DNA from: Zasmidium citrigriseum
Lineage: Eukaryota > Ascomycota > Dothideomycetes > Mycosphaerellales > Mycosphaerellaceae
DNA length: 64,000 bases
Direction: 5' to 3'
Assembly (NCBI GenBank): GCA_002786025.1
Contig: NHNW01000004.1
Span: forward strand, 124,001-188,000
Shown: piece after piece, positions 9,648 through 22,600 of the stretch
How the letters are laid out: every line of letters begins with the position of its first letter
Position numbering within the stretch: position 1 is the first letter of the stretch
Made by a program: the position numbers and the translations under genes
Notes under the pieces: model-generated
Database searches by the model: none
What the model saw: only the letters and a program-made list of their open reading frames with translations
Told to the model about the DNA's origin: nothing

Positions 9648-11939
9648 CTAATAACCCTGCCCTCCCCCGTAACCGCTATTGCCTGCGTAGCTACCATACC
9701 CATCAGTTCCGCCAGCGCCAGCTACACCAGCACCGGGATACCAGCTACGTCGGCGGTCTTCTGGACCTCCATTTCGAGGAGGAGGGAAGTTGTTCATTGG
9801 TGGCGGGCCACCCGCAGATCCGTATCCAGAGTCATAGCCAGAAGGGCCTGGTGCACCATTTCTTGACGGAATTGGGCGGCCACTGAGCTCCTCATCATTC
9901 GTATAGTTCATGTTCGGCCGTCGCGACGTGTTGTATGATCTCAATGTGTCTTCATCAGGGTCACCAGCATAACGATCTCGTGGTGGAGGCCCATGCAGGT
10001 TCGAGGCGTATTGTGATGCTGGTATGTTGCCCAGGTCAACTGGCTCACTGCGAGCAAATCCACGTGGGGGTGGTGACCGCCGAGGTCCTTTCGGGTAACT
10101 CTCATTGTTAGGGTGAGACGGTGGTTGCGGCGGTCCGGTGCCTATGCGATTCCTGCTATTTGGTGGTGGGATGTTCATCGGGTCGGTTGGACCGCTCTTG
10201 TTGTACATTGCTTGGGGTGGAACTCCAGAGTTCTGTCGAGACGGCCGGGCGCTGGCGAGATCTGGTCGATACTTGTTTGCGGCAGGTCTGCTCGGCTCTC
10301 GCGATGCAGCACTATTGCTGTCACGCTCTGCATCCCGTTCGCGAGATGTGAAGTCACTCTCAGGGTCGTATCTCTTGCCAGTGCCCTCTTTGGCGTAGTA
10401 GGGCTTTCGTTCGCGTTCGATTGGAACTGAAGAAGTCAAGTCATCGTCCTCGACTACGTTCGAAGCAGAAGATTGTGAATATGGGGCCCTTTCGCGCTCC
10501 ACAAATGAGCTCTGCTGTGGCGGGGCAGATGAGGGAGGCGGCGGCATCGCAGATGCTCCTCGCTCAAGAGGAACAAGGACTGGCTCGTGATTCAAGCTCG
10601 AGATCATCCTTTGCTCAGCCTGCATGTTCGGATTTGCTGGCAGGAGTCTTCTTGAAAGCTCCTTTGGGAACCGCTCTTTGCAATCATCGGCATTGCTGAT
10701 GGGCATGTCTCTGACTGCTGTTGCCAAGCGCTCGAACTCTGTATCCGGATGAGCCTGAATCATGCATGTCATGAATGCTTCAAACCCAAACGGAGTCAAG
10801 GCCGGTATGGCTGGTGGATCGTGTAGTTGCTGTTGGACGAAGTGGTGTTGGCAAAGCAGCTTGCGGTACATCATGGACAACGAGTTCCATGACATTTTGC
10901 CGCCGAATATCGTATTCCAAGGATAGTGCTCATCGGCAACTTTTGTTTCCTCCAGGAAGCGAAGCATCTTTGCGGGTGTGATGACCAGACTGGCTTTTGG
11001 CTCGTAGTCGTCGATGATGTGTTTGGCGACACCTCTGAGGAACTGACTCAAGCGCACTGTCGGAATACCATTGTCGAACAACGGCTGCCAAATCTTCTCC
11101 AGAGTTGTAGCTTCCTCAGCATCTTCCTCAACTACAGCATCTGGTCGGGACCGGCTGCGAGTAGATTCAAAGTAGGAAGAGGTAGAATCTTTGCTGTCCT
11201 TCCGCAACGATGCTGCATCAGCTCCACTGCCTCTCCGACGAGAGGGCGACTCGGGTTTCGCCATTGGCTCAGGAACACCTCCCGCCGTGGTCTTAGCTCT
11301 ACGAAGACCAAGGATAACGTCAGGCTGAGATGCTCGCGGCGTTGTCTCCCTGTTGCTTTGTGTGCTTCTATGGCTCTCTCTGCTTTCTTTACTCTCTCGG
11401 CTCATACTGCTTCCCGCATCTGAAGGTGCACGCTGAGGAGAGGGAGAAAGACGTCGATCACGCGCATCGCGTTCTTGCAGCGGCGACGGAGGAGTGAAGT
11501 GAGGTGGGAAGGAATCGGTGGAGCTTTGTAAAGGTGATCTTTGGATTGGCGATCGTGAAGTCGACTTGGTCGATGACGGCGGCCCAGGATACTGGGACGT
11601 TTGCAATGGGATCGAGCTGATCGGCAATTTCCCACCCAAGTTGACGCCTTGCAGATTCTTGATGACCTGTTCGGTGACTTGTTCAGTCAATCGCTTCATG
11701 AAGTCGGGGTCCAACTGGTTGGTGGTGGGAGATTGGTCGAAGGCGGTGTTGACGGCATCTTTGATCGGCTGCGGCGGTTGATGCAACACAGGCGAGGGTC
11801 GCGAGGCTGCCCGTGATCTCGATGTGTTAGGCCGCTTTGCATCTTGTGGTCGTGCCTGATCAGAGGCACGGCGGAAGGAGTTGGCGGTGGGAGTCGCGGC
11901 CGAGGTGGTGGAGGAGTAGCTTGGGTCGGGAGGCAGCGG

Positions 11940-11971
<32 letters not shown>

Positions 11972-11981
11972 AGTCCCCCAT
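9648..11981 (-). CDS. DUF7514 domain protein, disordered and proline-rich
   Basis: One exon of 777 aa from the second in-frame ATG (11981; an ATG four codons upstream at 11993 is also possible). A folded block of roughly 150 residues in the middle (LEKIWQPLFDNG...TVRLSQFLRGVAKHIID...YPWNTIFGGK...SMMYRKLLCQHHFVQQQL) matches, as I recognise it, the fungal domain of unknown function DUF7514. The rest is low-complexity S/P/R-rich sequence. The N-terminus has an SPSPSPSP run encoded by five perfect GGCGAC units (11941-11970 on the plus strand). The C-terminus is rich in G, Y and P (GSYAGNSGYGGG) and resembles RNA-binding or condensate-forming tails. No catalytic motif is visible and the function is not known to me. 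Confidence 0.8.
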
Positions 11982-13917
11982 TTTGACGAGCATTCGCTAT
12001 TCGCTAGCGCAGCGTGGTTGAAGGCAGAGCTGGCTGGCCTGGTTGCTGGAATTACCGGCCCATCAGACGTTCACATTGGCTGTCGTGGACCAATAAAGTC
12101 GTCTTCGCATCATAGGTGTGGTGGTGGTCGGCTGCAGGCGAGGAGCTTCTGGCGGTCAGAAAGTATATGCGTTTGTTCGCAGAGCGTGACGGCGAGCTTT
12201 TGATTGAGAAATGTGTGTCCCAACCGCCTCGCAATTGTGGTTCAGGGCCAGGGCGCGCGGGTGAGATAACGCAATAGACGCTGTTGTGCCTCGTGGGCTG
12301 CTCGTTTATTTGGCTGGAGGATGCGGCGGCGGCGTGGCTGAGGATGTGATGGGCGACAAACCCTACGTCACTGCCAGATGCAATTATTGGCCTGGCTCCG
12401 CCAGACGAATACGTGAACCTGATGAACCTGCGCACTCCAAACAGCAACCAGGACGCGAGAGGGAGAGCGAGATGATGATGATCAGGTTTTATTTTATAGC
12501 ACCAGCCATCCTGCCTCTGCTGTACCACCCGCTGCTCCCCCTTCGCTCCCCAGCACGCACAAGCACGCATCCCTCAGCGCCTGCGTCGCATTCGTCTACC
12601 TAATCGCAAGGTTGTCTGCTTGTCCATCCCGGCCGATGCCCACCTTTGCGCTGTTTCAACCACTCTCGCTGTCTGTTTGACCACGGCTCGCCACCGGTCA
12701 ATAGCTGCCATTTCCTCGAAGACCTCCAGGCCCGACGCCCCGTTCACACCATGATGCACGTCGTCAGGCTGCTATCGCCGCAGAGCCTCATCACGGCGTT
12801 CATCCACGGAAGCTCGGTACGCGTTGGTCGCCAACGCCTCTCCATGTGGCAATGGGGACATTCACCGGCCGAAGCTCGTGGTTGCTGTGCTGCGCTGGCA
12901 TCAAGCTCTTCCTTCTAGAAACAAAGGCCCTTTCGCGGCGACCAGATCCCGCCGTGCTGTACATGATGCAGCGGTCCGCATCGTGGAAGCCTTCCGCGTG
13001 GTGGAGATGAATGATTCGGGTATTGTTGCGGTGGTGAGTAGAGTTTCGGGAAGTCTCGATAAAGTGCCACCAGCTGCGCTTGATGAGAAGCCCTTGTGCC
13101 GCACAGTCTTGTATTCAACAACAAGATATCCTTGAAGCAGTCTTCCATTGACTTTCATTAACTATATCGAGACTCGATTTCAATATCATCGACCCTTCAT
13201 TTGATCGGCATGTCTCTGACTTTGAGTAATGGTCATCCCCTCGCCGAAACGGCATCCCCGCATTTGATTGGATGCGCTCTTTTGATGAAACGAAAAGGCC
13301 TCCGCTCCAAAGTGTCTCGTGTTTTAGCGCCAGCAGCTGAAGTGTGCTCGTCGTCGGCCAGAGTCTCTTGACGACGAGAAATGAGATGAGCGTGTCGTCG
13401 GCCTCATCTGCTTGAACCAGCGGCGCCGCGCCTTTGCCATAACCTCTCGTTCGACGACTGCGAAATACAGCAGCAGTCCGCTCGCTCGCTCCATGCCGTG
13501 TCGCTGACCCGCGGATGCTGAAACACTGGCGTAGACTTGCGACGTCGAGCGTCTCTCACGACCCTCATCGCCGTCTGCTGTGCTCCTCCTTCATACCCTC
13601 CCTCTTCCGCCCTCACGACAGGTGCTGAGGGCTGCCTACGACGCCCGACGCAGTTGTAGGCGCAGCACGGGGACGGCCACGGTGACGACGACGACGAGCT
13701 CGACGGATTCCGGACTTCAGCTCCATACGAGATGCGGATGTGCTGAGTCGCCTGCCTGGCCACGTTCCGAGCGTCGTTTGTTTCGCTGCGTCCTTTGTTG
13801 TGTCGGTGAAACAGGAAGCGTGGGCTCGGTGCGCCTACCGCCTTCGCCTTCCCTCCTCCGCAAGACATCAAACAGGACGCCGCGCAGGCCGGTCGCGCCT
13901 CTCCTCAAAACCACAGC
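11982..13917. other. Long divergent intergenic region DUF7514/STE11
   Basis: About 1.9 kb between two divergently transcribed genes. The STE11-proximal half is pyrimidine-rich with several ATGs and short frames, consistent with a long 5' leader containing upstream ORFs. No ORF shows a recognisable protein, and I found no inverted-repeat element. Confidence 0.5.
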
Positions 13918-16798
13918 ATGACAACCGTCGCTTCTCGCTATCCGGTGGCTCCTGCCCTCACCAGCGCCAACATGGCCTCCGCCGCCCACTACCGCATCCC
14001 GACCACCGCCACCGCCGCCGTGAACGGCCATGGAGTCTTCTCGAGCCCCACCGAATCCGAGTTCTCGTACAAGGACGGCAAGGAATCAGTGTTGGATTGG
14101 GACGAGGCGCGGGTGGCCGAGTGGTTGAGGAGTATCAACTGCAGCGAGTATGTCGACATATTCAAGAAGAACAACATCAATGGGGAGAACCTCATGGACA
14201 TGGATCAAGCCACCCTGAAGGAGATGGGGGTAAAGAAGATTGGTGATCGCGTACGGATTGGGACCCAGGCCAAAGTGTTCAGGAATAATGTATACAAGCG
14301 CACCAGCAAGCGCAACATCAACAGGGTGGGTAGTGACGAAGTTTGGTATATACAAACGATGCTAACAAATACTGCAGCACTCTCTTGCGGCATTGGACGG
14401 CAACACACAACTAACGCCACCCTCTTCCGGCTCACCCAGACCATTACACTCAGCCCGCTCAGGTACCACATCTCGGGCCGACAAGCGAATATCAAGGCAG
14501 TACAATGGTGCCGACCTTGCATATGCGGCCCATCTGGGAAAGTCAAGTTCGCGGCCGAGCTCGCCCATGGTCGACCAAGAGAACCGGACTGCCCGGACTC
14601 AGAGACATGGTGCTCCAAGCCCGATGGAGAACTCGAGAAAGGAGAGCAACCCAAACTACTTTGGCCAGAACGCATCAAACGCGAGGTTTGCCGGCAGTTC
14701 ACGAGCAATAGAAACACCGCAGACTGCACGCTTTCACGTGAAAGCTTCTCCGTCTCTCGACAACCTTGCTGCCAGTGCACTACCAGCTGACAAGCCACTC
14801 ATCAAAGTCATCTACGAAAACGGTCGGTACTCCGTCATTAGCATTGAAGGTTTCCGAACGGCAGAGGACATAATACGCAACACCCTTCGGAAAGGAGGCC
14901 TGAATGAGAACCACTTCAGATCATACTGCTTTTACGTGCTCGACGGAACAGACCCAAACCCAACCTTCTGTCGCAGACTCGGAGAGGCTGAACTGTGCAA
15001 GCTGTGCAATGACGGAGTCAGGAGTGAACGTGGTCGACTGATTTTACGAAAGATCCACGCAGGCGAGCCAGAGGGCGAACAACTCAAGACTGCTGCGCGA
15101 ATAGCTGAGCAGCAACAACCAGAACCGCCGGCAATCGAAGTTCAGCAACCATTCAAGTCCAAGAGTCATCTCAAGATCGAGAAGCTGACTGGCGAGCCTC
15201 TGGCTGCTGTAAGCTATCCCATGAGTCCTGCCAGCCAGCAGGAGAGGAACGATTACTTTCAGACGCAATCAAGCGGGGTGCAACGAAATGTTAGCACCAA
15301 TTCGACAGCCTCTGCTCGTGCGAGAAAACTGAAAGACTTCTACGGTGCCCGACCGCCCACGGAACTCATCACCCAAGACCTACAGTCTTACTTCCCTGAG
15401 GTAGCCAAAGAGGAGATGGACCGCACCGTGCGCATGTCAATACGAAGGAGTCGCAGACTCAGTCGAGCGGTGAGAACCTTGAGCATGGCGAGCAACTTCA
15501 GTGTTGCTAGCAGCCTGAAAGATGCACCACCCTTGCCCACCATCGCAGACACCTGGCTCAAGGATGTTGGTGGACAGCAGAAATCGGGTCTCCGTCCTCT
15601 CAGTGTTGTGCGTCTCGGGCGGTCAGACTCACATAGAGAATCTGTGACGAGCAGTGTACTAGAACCGCTGGACGAAGAATCACCACTGGAGCCGAATCGC
15701 AAGAGCTATGTTTCCTTTGGCGGCGACAGCGGCTCAGACACAACAACCAGCAACCTGGCTGTCACTGATCCAGAAGGGCAGACGGTAATGCACTCATATT
15801 TTGATGACGCAGGAAGCAGTCCAGTTCCTACTGAGGGAGGCAGTGACAGTCTCAACTCGCGACTTTCACGATTCATTGCAGAAGACGGCGAAGAATCAGA
15901 CGAGGAGCTTATGCAGCACCTCGAGAACAGCAACTGGGACAACTTGAAGTACATGAAGGGTGCTCTGATTGGGCAAGGCTCTTTCGGCACTGTCTTCCTG
16001 GCTTTGCATGCTGTGACTGCAGAACTCATGGCTGTCAAGCAAGTGGAGATGCCATCGAACAGCGGCACAGCCATGGACGCCAAGAAGAACAACATGATCG
16101 AGGCACTCAAGCACGAGATTAGCCTTTTGAGGGATCTGAAGCACGAGAACATCGTGCAATACCTTGGCTCCAACAGCGATGAGAACCACCTCAACATTTT
16201 CCTGGAATACGTTGCTGGTGGCTCGGTCGCTACCATGCTCGTCAACTACGGCTCTCTGCCAGAGGGTCTCATCGCCAACTTCGTCCGTCAGATCCTGCAA
16301 GGCCTAAACTACTTGCACTCGAAAGACATCATCCACCGAGACATCAAGGGAGCAAACATCCTTGTGGACAATAAGGGTACCGTCAAGATCTCTGACTTTG
16401 GCATCAGCAAGCGTGTCGAGGCATCGACTCTGCTCAATCCGACGCCTCATCTCAAGCGTGGAGGTCCTCGCGTCTCACTTCAAGGCTCTGTCTTCTGGAT
16501 GGCTCCCGAAGTTGTACGCCAGACGGCCTACACGAAGAAGGCCGACATCTGGAGCTTGGGCTGCTTGATCGTCGAGATGTTCACTGGAAGTCACCCACAT
16601 CCAAACTGCACTCAGCTACAAGCCATTTTCAAGATCGGCGGAAGCGGCAACAACGCCGACAACGCGCGACCAGACATGCCCGAGTCAGCGAGTGAGGAAG
16701 CCAAAGAATTCTTGAAATGCACTTTTGAACTTGAGCACGAGAAGAGACCGAGCGCAGAAGAACTGATCAAGAGCAAGTTTGCCAACGCACGAACGTAA
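13918..16798 (+). CDS. STE11: STE11-type MAP kinase kinase kinase
   Basis: Two exons (intron 14326-14377) give about 942 aa. Order of domains: an N-terminal SAM domain (about residues 58-125, WDEARVAEWLRSINCSEYVDIFKKNNINGENL...MGVKKIGDRVRI) that in yeast binds Ste50; a Ras-binding/ubiquitin-like region (KPLIKVIYENGRYSVISIEGF) near residues 280-350; and a C-terminal Ser/Thr kinase domain. The kinase has the glycine loop GQGSFG (668-673), lysine K690, HRDIKGAN with catalytic D791, and DFG at D809. It is the top kinase of the Fus3/Kss1-type mating, invasive-growth and virulence cascade, and in yeast also feeds Hog1. The exon 1 end of the SAM domain departs from the usual sequence, so that splice junction deserves checking. 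Identification is firm. Confidence 0.95.
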
Positions 16799-17681
16799 GA
16801 GATGAACGAATCACATAGGATGGAGCGCCACGGTGCGCGGAGAGGGACACAGGTTGTCTGGGATGGGAGGAAACTTCTGCTGTTGAAAAGCAGGTCAAGG
16901 AGGACGACGTCATGTACTCTTATGGATATCATGAAGAAGGGTAATGGTAATGAGACCACACTCCCCGAGCCACGAAAATACTACTATTGCATGCAGTGAT
17001 GAGCCTCCTTTCCTACAACAATTGTCACTCTGAAGCTTGCGCTTGCGGTTCTCCTGAATCTACGCGACATTGGCTGTATCACTTCAACCACACACACCTG
17101 TCAACGATGCTTGTTTGCCTTGGACGTACACCCTCGCGGACTCTCGATTACTTCTTGAGATCGGAAACAACCCGAACGTCATCCATCCACGTGCGCAACA
17201 TCCCCTTGACCCAGGGCCATCGACCAGGACAGCCTGGACTTCGCTGCTGACAGAACAACCCAGGAGTTGCAGCCTTCGCCACCGACCACAACGCCTTATC
17301 AACCACACCGCACAGTCACACCTATCTCGCCGCCTGATGCAGTTTGCCCTGCATTTGGTTATCTGTGTGCATACCCAAGAAGGCTGACAACACATCGAGA
17401 CAACAGACTCATTGACCGGGGGCGACTTGTATTGCTACCATCCCGGCCATTTGGGAGTCATGTCTTCCAGGGTTGATCCTTTTGACTTCTGCATGCTGCA
17501 TGAAATTTTAGGCGTCTTGGCCAGGTTTTTGAGTCAGCGATCGGCCGGGCGGATCTGGATTTCGTCGCCGACGGTGGGTGTTTTGTCGGCTTTGGCGGCT
17601 AGGAGGAGAAAGGGTCCTTTAGGCTGGCGGTGAGTTGTTTCCCTCTCGTTGCTTGGCTTTGGGTGTTACGTTGATGCGGGT
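16799..17681. other. Intergenic STE11-GMC, no gene seen
   Basis: About 880 bp between two plus-strand genes. Small frames overlap on both strands without recognisable motifs. The region must contain the STE11 terminator and the GMC oxidoreductase promoter. No repeat was noticed. Confidence 0.5.
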
Positions 17682-19547
17682 ATGGCAGCAATGCTATGGG
17701 CGTTGCTGCTTGGCAGCCTGGTGACTGCCACGAGTCTACCAGGCATCGGTGGCTATGGACATCAAGACCACCCAAGACACGCGAGAGAGAACTACGACTT
17801 CATCATCATCGGAGGCGGAACCTCTGGCCTCGTAGTCGCCAACCGACTCACAGAAGACCCCAACATCTCCGTCCTGGTCGTCGAATATGGATACCTGGAT
17901 AACAACGCCAGTATACTGGTACCCTACAATGCCAACTTCAACAACTATCGGGACTTGTACAACATCTCCTCAACGCCGCTGGTACACTTGAACAACAAAC
18001 CGTATCCCGTCTCGGCCGCGGCGACCGTGGGAGGCGGGAGTGTCGTCAACGGGATGTTCTTCGACCGGGCGAGTGCCCTGGACTACGATGCGTGGGAAGA
18101 ACTTGGGAATCCAGGCTGGGGATGGAAGGGCTTGTTACCGTACTTTATCAAGTCGACGAACTTCACGCCGCCTACGCCGAAGGTTGCTGCGAATTATAAT
18201 TATACCTGGGACTTGTCCACCTGGGGACATGATGGTCCCGTCCACTCGAGCCTCCCGCCGTTCCAATGGGCGGAGCTACCGACTTTCATCGACGCCTTTG
18301 GAGAGCTAGATCGAGGAATCACGTATCCGCAAGACGGATCAGATGGCTCAGGTGTAGGCGTCTTCTGGGTCCCAACTTCCCAAGACCCAACGACGCAAAC
18401 ACGAAGTAGCTCAAGAACTGCATACTACGACCCCGTCGCCCATCGACCAAATCTGCACCTCCTAACCGCCACAAAAGTAACCAAAATCCTCTTCTCCAAC
18501 AAAACCGCCACAGGAGTTCAAATGACCAGTCGGCACGACAACACAACCTTCACCGCCCACGCAAGCAAGGAAGTCATCCTCGCAGCCGGCCCAGTCTTCT
18601 CGACCAACCTCCTCCACCTCTCCGGCATAGGCCCAAGTTCAATGCTCCAAGAAGCCGGAATAGAAGTGATATACGACCTCCCAGGCGTAGGCCTCAACTT
18701 CCAAGACCATCCCACGGCGTATATGCAATGGAACCTTACGCACGACTTCCACCCGAACCCTCAAACCCTCATGGAGAATACCACCTTCAACGCCCTGGCA
18801 AAGGAAGAATACCTCGCCAACCGCACGGGTCCCTACGTTCAAGCACGAGGAAACAACGCCGCTTTCCTCAGCCTGCGAAGTATAGCCACCTCGCTCCTGG
18901 ACACCATTCTCTCAGCTCTCAAATCCCAAAACACCTCCGCCCACCTCCCTCAATCCTACTCTCCCTCCGCCCGTCTTGGCTACGCAGCCCAACACACCCT
19001 CCTAACACGCCACCTTGCCTCACCTCACGCAGCGATGTACGAAATGCCCTTCCACGGCGCCGAAGGCGTCGTAAACTCCCTTCAGAAACCTCTCTCCCGC
19101 GGCACAATAACCCTCAACACTTCCTATCCCATTGATGGTATGCCGGTCGTCGACTTCAATACCCTCGCAAACCCCATCGACGGACTCCTCGCCGTTGCGA
19201 TGCTGAACTTCACGCGAGAATACTACGCCACCGAAGCAATGCAGAAATTAGGACCGATGGAATACATTCCAGGAGCGAATTATACCTCCACGGAACAAAT
19301 CCTCGAAGTATTCAAAGCCGGAGTCCTGGCACCATCCTTCGCACATCCGTGTTGTTCGAACGCCATGATGCCAGAGGAGTTAGGAGGCGTCGTCAGCCCG
19401 ACATTGGAAGTCTACGGAGTGCAGAGGCTGAGTGTTGTGGACGTGAGCATCATACCCATGATTCCCGCGACGCATCTTTGTGGAACGGTGTATGCAATAG
19501 CAGAGAAAGCGGCGGATTTGATCAAAGCGAGGCATGGATGTAAATGA
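17682..19547 (+). CDS. Secreted GMC-family FAD oxidoreductase
   Basis: Intronless, 621 aa from the ATG at 17682. A signal peptide is likely (MAAMLWALLLGSLVTATS then LPG). The FAD-binding glycine motif is GGGTSG (44-49) after FIII, the first GMC signature is AAATVGGGSVVNGMFFDR, and the second is GPVFSTNLLHLSGIGP. The catalytic pair is expected at the His of SFAHPCCSNAM and the His of IPATHLCGTVYAIAEKAADL. Many N-glycosylation sequons (NYT, NLT, NTT, NFT) agree with secretion. Such enzymes oxidise alcohols (aryl-alcohol, glucose, patulin-synthase-like) with flavin; the substrate cannot be read here. It converges with the APC/C activator gene, 108 bp apart. Confidence 0.9.
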   Translation: MAAMLWALLLGSLVTATSLPGIGGYGHQDHPRHARENYDFIIIGGGTSGLVVANRLTEDPNISVLVVEYGYLDNNASILVPYNANFNNYRDLYNISSTPLVHLNNKPYPVSAAATVGGGSVVNGMFFDRASALDYDAWEELGNPGWGWKGLLPYFIKSTNFTPPTPKVAANYNYTWDLSTWGHDGPVHSSLPPFQWAELPTFIDAFGELDRGITYPQDGSDGSGVGVFWVPTSQDPTTQTRSSSRTAYYDPVAHRPNLHLLTATKVTKILFSNKTATGVQMTSRHDNTTFTAHASKEVILAAGPVFSTNLLHLSGIGPSSMLQEAGIEVIYDLPGVGLNFQDHPTAYMQWNLTHDFHPNPQTLMENTTFNALAKEEYLANRTGPYVQARGNNAAFLSLRSIATSLLDTILSALKSQNTSAHLPQSYSPSARLGYAAQHTLLTRHLASPHAAMYEMPFHGAEGVVNSLQKPLSRGTITLNTSYPIDGMPVVDFNTLANPIDGLLAVAMLNFTREYYATEAMQKLGPMEYIPGANYTSTEQILEVFKAGVLAPSFAHPCCSNAMMPEELGGVVSPTLEVYGVQRLSVVDVSIIPMIPATHLCGTVYAIAEKAADLIKARHGCK

Positions 19548-19655
19548 GGTACATAGCAGTTGGGGGTATCTCTAGGTAATATTAATCATCAGCATAGCAA
19601 CACCTTCGAGCACAGAAGCCCAGGAAGTCAGGTCGTCCTCCCTCCTCCCACCTCC

Positions 19656-22600
19656 TTATCGAATAGCAGCCTCCCTCTCAACCTCAAAACTCACCCCATC
19701 CTCCAGAATCATACTCCCACCCAGCAACCCACCAGGACGTCCTTCTCTTCGTCCCTTCTCACTCCTCTCAGGCCAGACTTCATGAAACTTGATGGAAGCG
19801 TCACTCGTAGCGATGACCAAACACCCCTCATCCCTCGTCCTGCGTCCATGCCAAGCTCGACCCTCGCTGTCGAGGCGATTTCTTCGGTCTTCAGTGGGCC
19901 TACCACTGGGACCGCCAGGATACGCCACAGCGTAGAGAGCCCGCTCCTCGCTCCACCAAGGGATGCTAACCACGCGTTGACAGCTGGGCCAGGAGAAGAC
20001 GGCGACGCGGTACGGATGGTTAGGCTGTGCGAAGCCGAAAGTCGCAGCGATCTCTTTCTTCTTTTCGCTCCAGACAAGAGATGTCACTTGAGCGTGGCAG
20101 TCGATCGTGGCGAGTGTTGCTCCGGATAGCGCGTGAAAGAAGTGGATGCAGCGGTCGTTGCTGCCTCCACCTGCAGCAAGCAGGCTGGGCTGCCAAGGTG
20201 CAAAAGCAATGGCTTTGACGGCGGCGTTGAGAGTGAAGAGGTGCTTCTGTTGCCCAGGCGTGATGGCCAGAACTCTACCCTGGCCAACAACGCTGTCCGA
20301 TCCGGTGGAACTACCGTTCCGGACTCTGACCGAGCTCATAACAGAATTTCCGCCTCGATTCTTCGTGAAGAGCTTCTTGGTCTCGAACAGTAGCAACTGA
20401 TTGTCGTTGCCACCGGTTGCGAACAGTTCGCCGTCTTTGCTCCATGCGATACCACAGATCTGTTGAGTGTGGCAGCTGATCCTGGCGAGCAAGGTCATGC
20501 TGCCGTGCCAGCCGAAGAGATCTCGATCATCTGGTGACGGCCATTCGATTGAGTAGTAGTACACGTTGCCCACTTCGTCGCCCACAAGCAGCTCCTCGGT
20601 AGCCACTGTCATAGATGGCTCTCTGACTGATGGCCTGTTGACAGTCGTCGGACGAAAGCTCACGCAAGAGATAGGCGCCGGCTGTTCGCTGTCGAATCGA
20701 GGGTCTGTATCCTGAGGGCTCCACAGCGTGATGCGGCCGTTAGCACGACCAATCGCGAGGATCGCTTTTCCACCCTCTCGAGAGCTGAATGAGACAGATG
20801 TGACATGTGCACCAAATGGCGCCGTCAGGGAATCAGGTATGTGTGTAGGAACGGTACCGCGAGCCTCCGACCACAGGTAGACGTGGGCACCAAGACCAAC
20901 GGCGAGACATTGTGCGGTGGGTGAGTATGCCAGGAGTGAGCAGTAGTAGTCATCGCGGAGAGCAGGGGCATCCAGAACGCGAAAAGGAATCACAGGTATG
21001 TCTTTCGGCTTCTGCTTTGGAGGTTTGGAAGGAGTCGATGGCGACGATTTCTCCCAGGCACTGTTCTTCCAGACGGTCTGCTTGCCTCCAATATTACTGC
21101 AAGAGCTTCGCCGAGGAGAGGAAGGTGAAGATGTTGTGAGAGGCGAGCTGTTTGGAATCATTCTGGCTCCGGGCTTGATCTCCATAGCGACTGCAAGTCG
21201 TTGGCTGTGTTGTATCTCGTCGTCGCTTGGTGCCTGACGGCGCAGAAAGTCGGCAGTATAGTGAGGTGCGCTGGTCCTACTCGTCACTCTGCCGCCCCGG
21301 CCGTTGGTGATGCTTGCGATACCCTCTGTCACTGTCGTACCACCCACAGTCCAAACAGCTCTATTGCTGACAGCTCGACGGCCACGTGAGACAGCATCGG
21401 GCACAGCAGTACCTGATACACTGACAGGTCGATTGACGGTCGATGGTGTTCTGATGGTCGCGAATCGATCCGCCATTCTCGCGCTGTGGCTGACATTAGG
21501 TCCAAAAGGATCTGACAGCTCAACAGTGGGCGCTGGACGACGAAGATCCACACGCTTCTTTGCTGGTTTACGCAAGAGCAGAGCGTCCTTGTTAGGGGTG
21601 GCAGTCCGACCAGGGATGAACCGATCAGGACTCTCCAGGGTGCCAGCCATAAATGTTCGTTGGCGAGGTGTTGCATTCTGCTCGCAGAAGCGCAAGAGTC
21701 TGCTCGGGTGTCGCTGAGCTGGTAACATTAATGACTGATTTCTTGCCGTCTGATTTGGAAAAGGAAAAGCTGGGCCATCTTTCGCTTTCGAGGCCCTCGT
21801 CAACGGAGTCGCATCCTCAGGAGCGACTTCAAGTGCGGGTTGTGGCTGACCTTCGGGGTCGACTTGGGTCAGGTCAGGTCGGTGGTGCTCGGGAGTACTG
21901 TCATCAATCGTGATCTTAGAGATGTCAAAACAGATTGCGTCTTCGTCGAGCGGCGGAGGTTGTTCAAAGGGAAAGTCGTCGTCGCCTGCACTGTCACTGC
22001 TATCTCTGCCGCCATCGAGCTGGATCAGGCTGAGATTGTATGCCAAATCATCGTGTAGCGGTGAAGGTGATTTTCTGGGCGAGACGCAGGGACTCGTCAA
22101 GGGTGTGTTGTAATCTTCCGGGGTAGTCTGACCGTCGCTGACATTGTAGGGAGATATTGGGCTTGAGGTCAGCGCCTCAGCAGACGGAGGCGGCAGATCC
22201 ACTCCCTCGTCTTCCTTCGCGCTTCTGCTCAAGCGTCTCTTTTCCGTGTCGAGCTTCATATTGATCCCTGATACAACTGTCCGACTTTTGTTTGCGTGGA
22301 GACCCTGGAAATCCTGATTTTGGCCTGGACTTGGCCGAAGAATCGGGGGACCTGAGGCTGGGTACAGAGTCGCCGGACTCTGAGCTTTCGCTGCTCTGGG
22401 AGCTTCTTGGAACTCGTCGACGTGGCGGAGGCTGCGATTGTGAATGGGATCCTGAATGAGAGAAGGGCATGGCGGTATATATTGGAATTGTGACGTTGGT
22501 GCTGACCCATCCACCTGGGTTGTATGGAAGCGCCACGGGGTCTTCCCAGTGCCACTCCTGTCGACACATCCAGGCGACTGGGCGAGTAGATCGGTGGGCA

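Noticed and set aside
12000..13900. Cluster of small frames as a possible gene between DUF7514 and STE11
   Set aside because: Frames are short, overlap on both strands and lack motifs; a long 5' leader with upstream ORFs explains the region better.
17649..17681. Upstream extension of the GMC oxidoreductase
   Set aside because: It starts at TTG and would place 11 residues before a good signal peptide; the ATG at 17682 is preferred.
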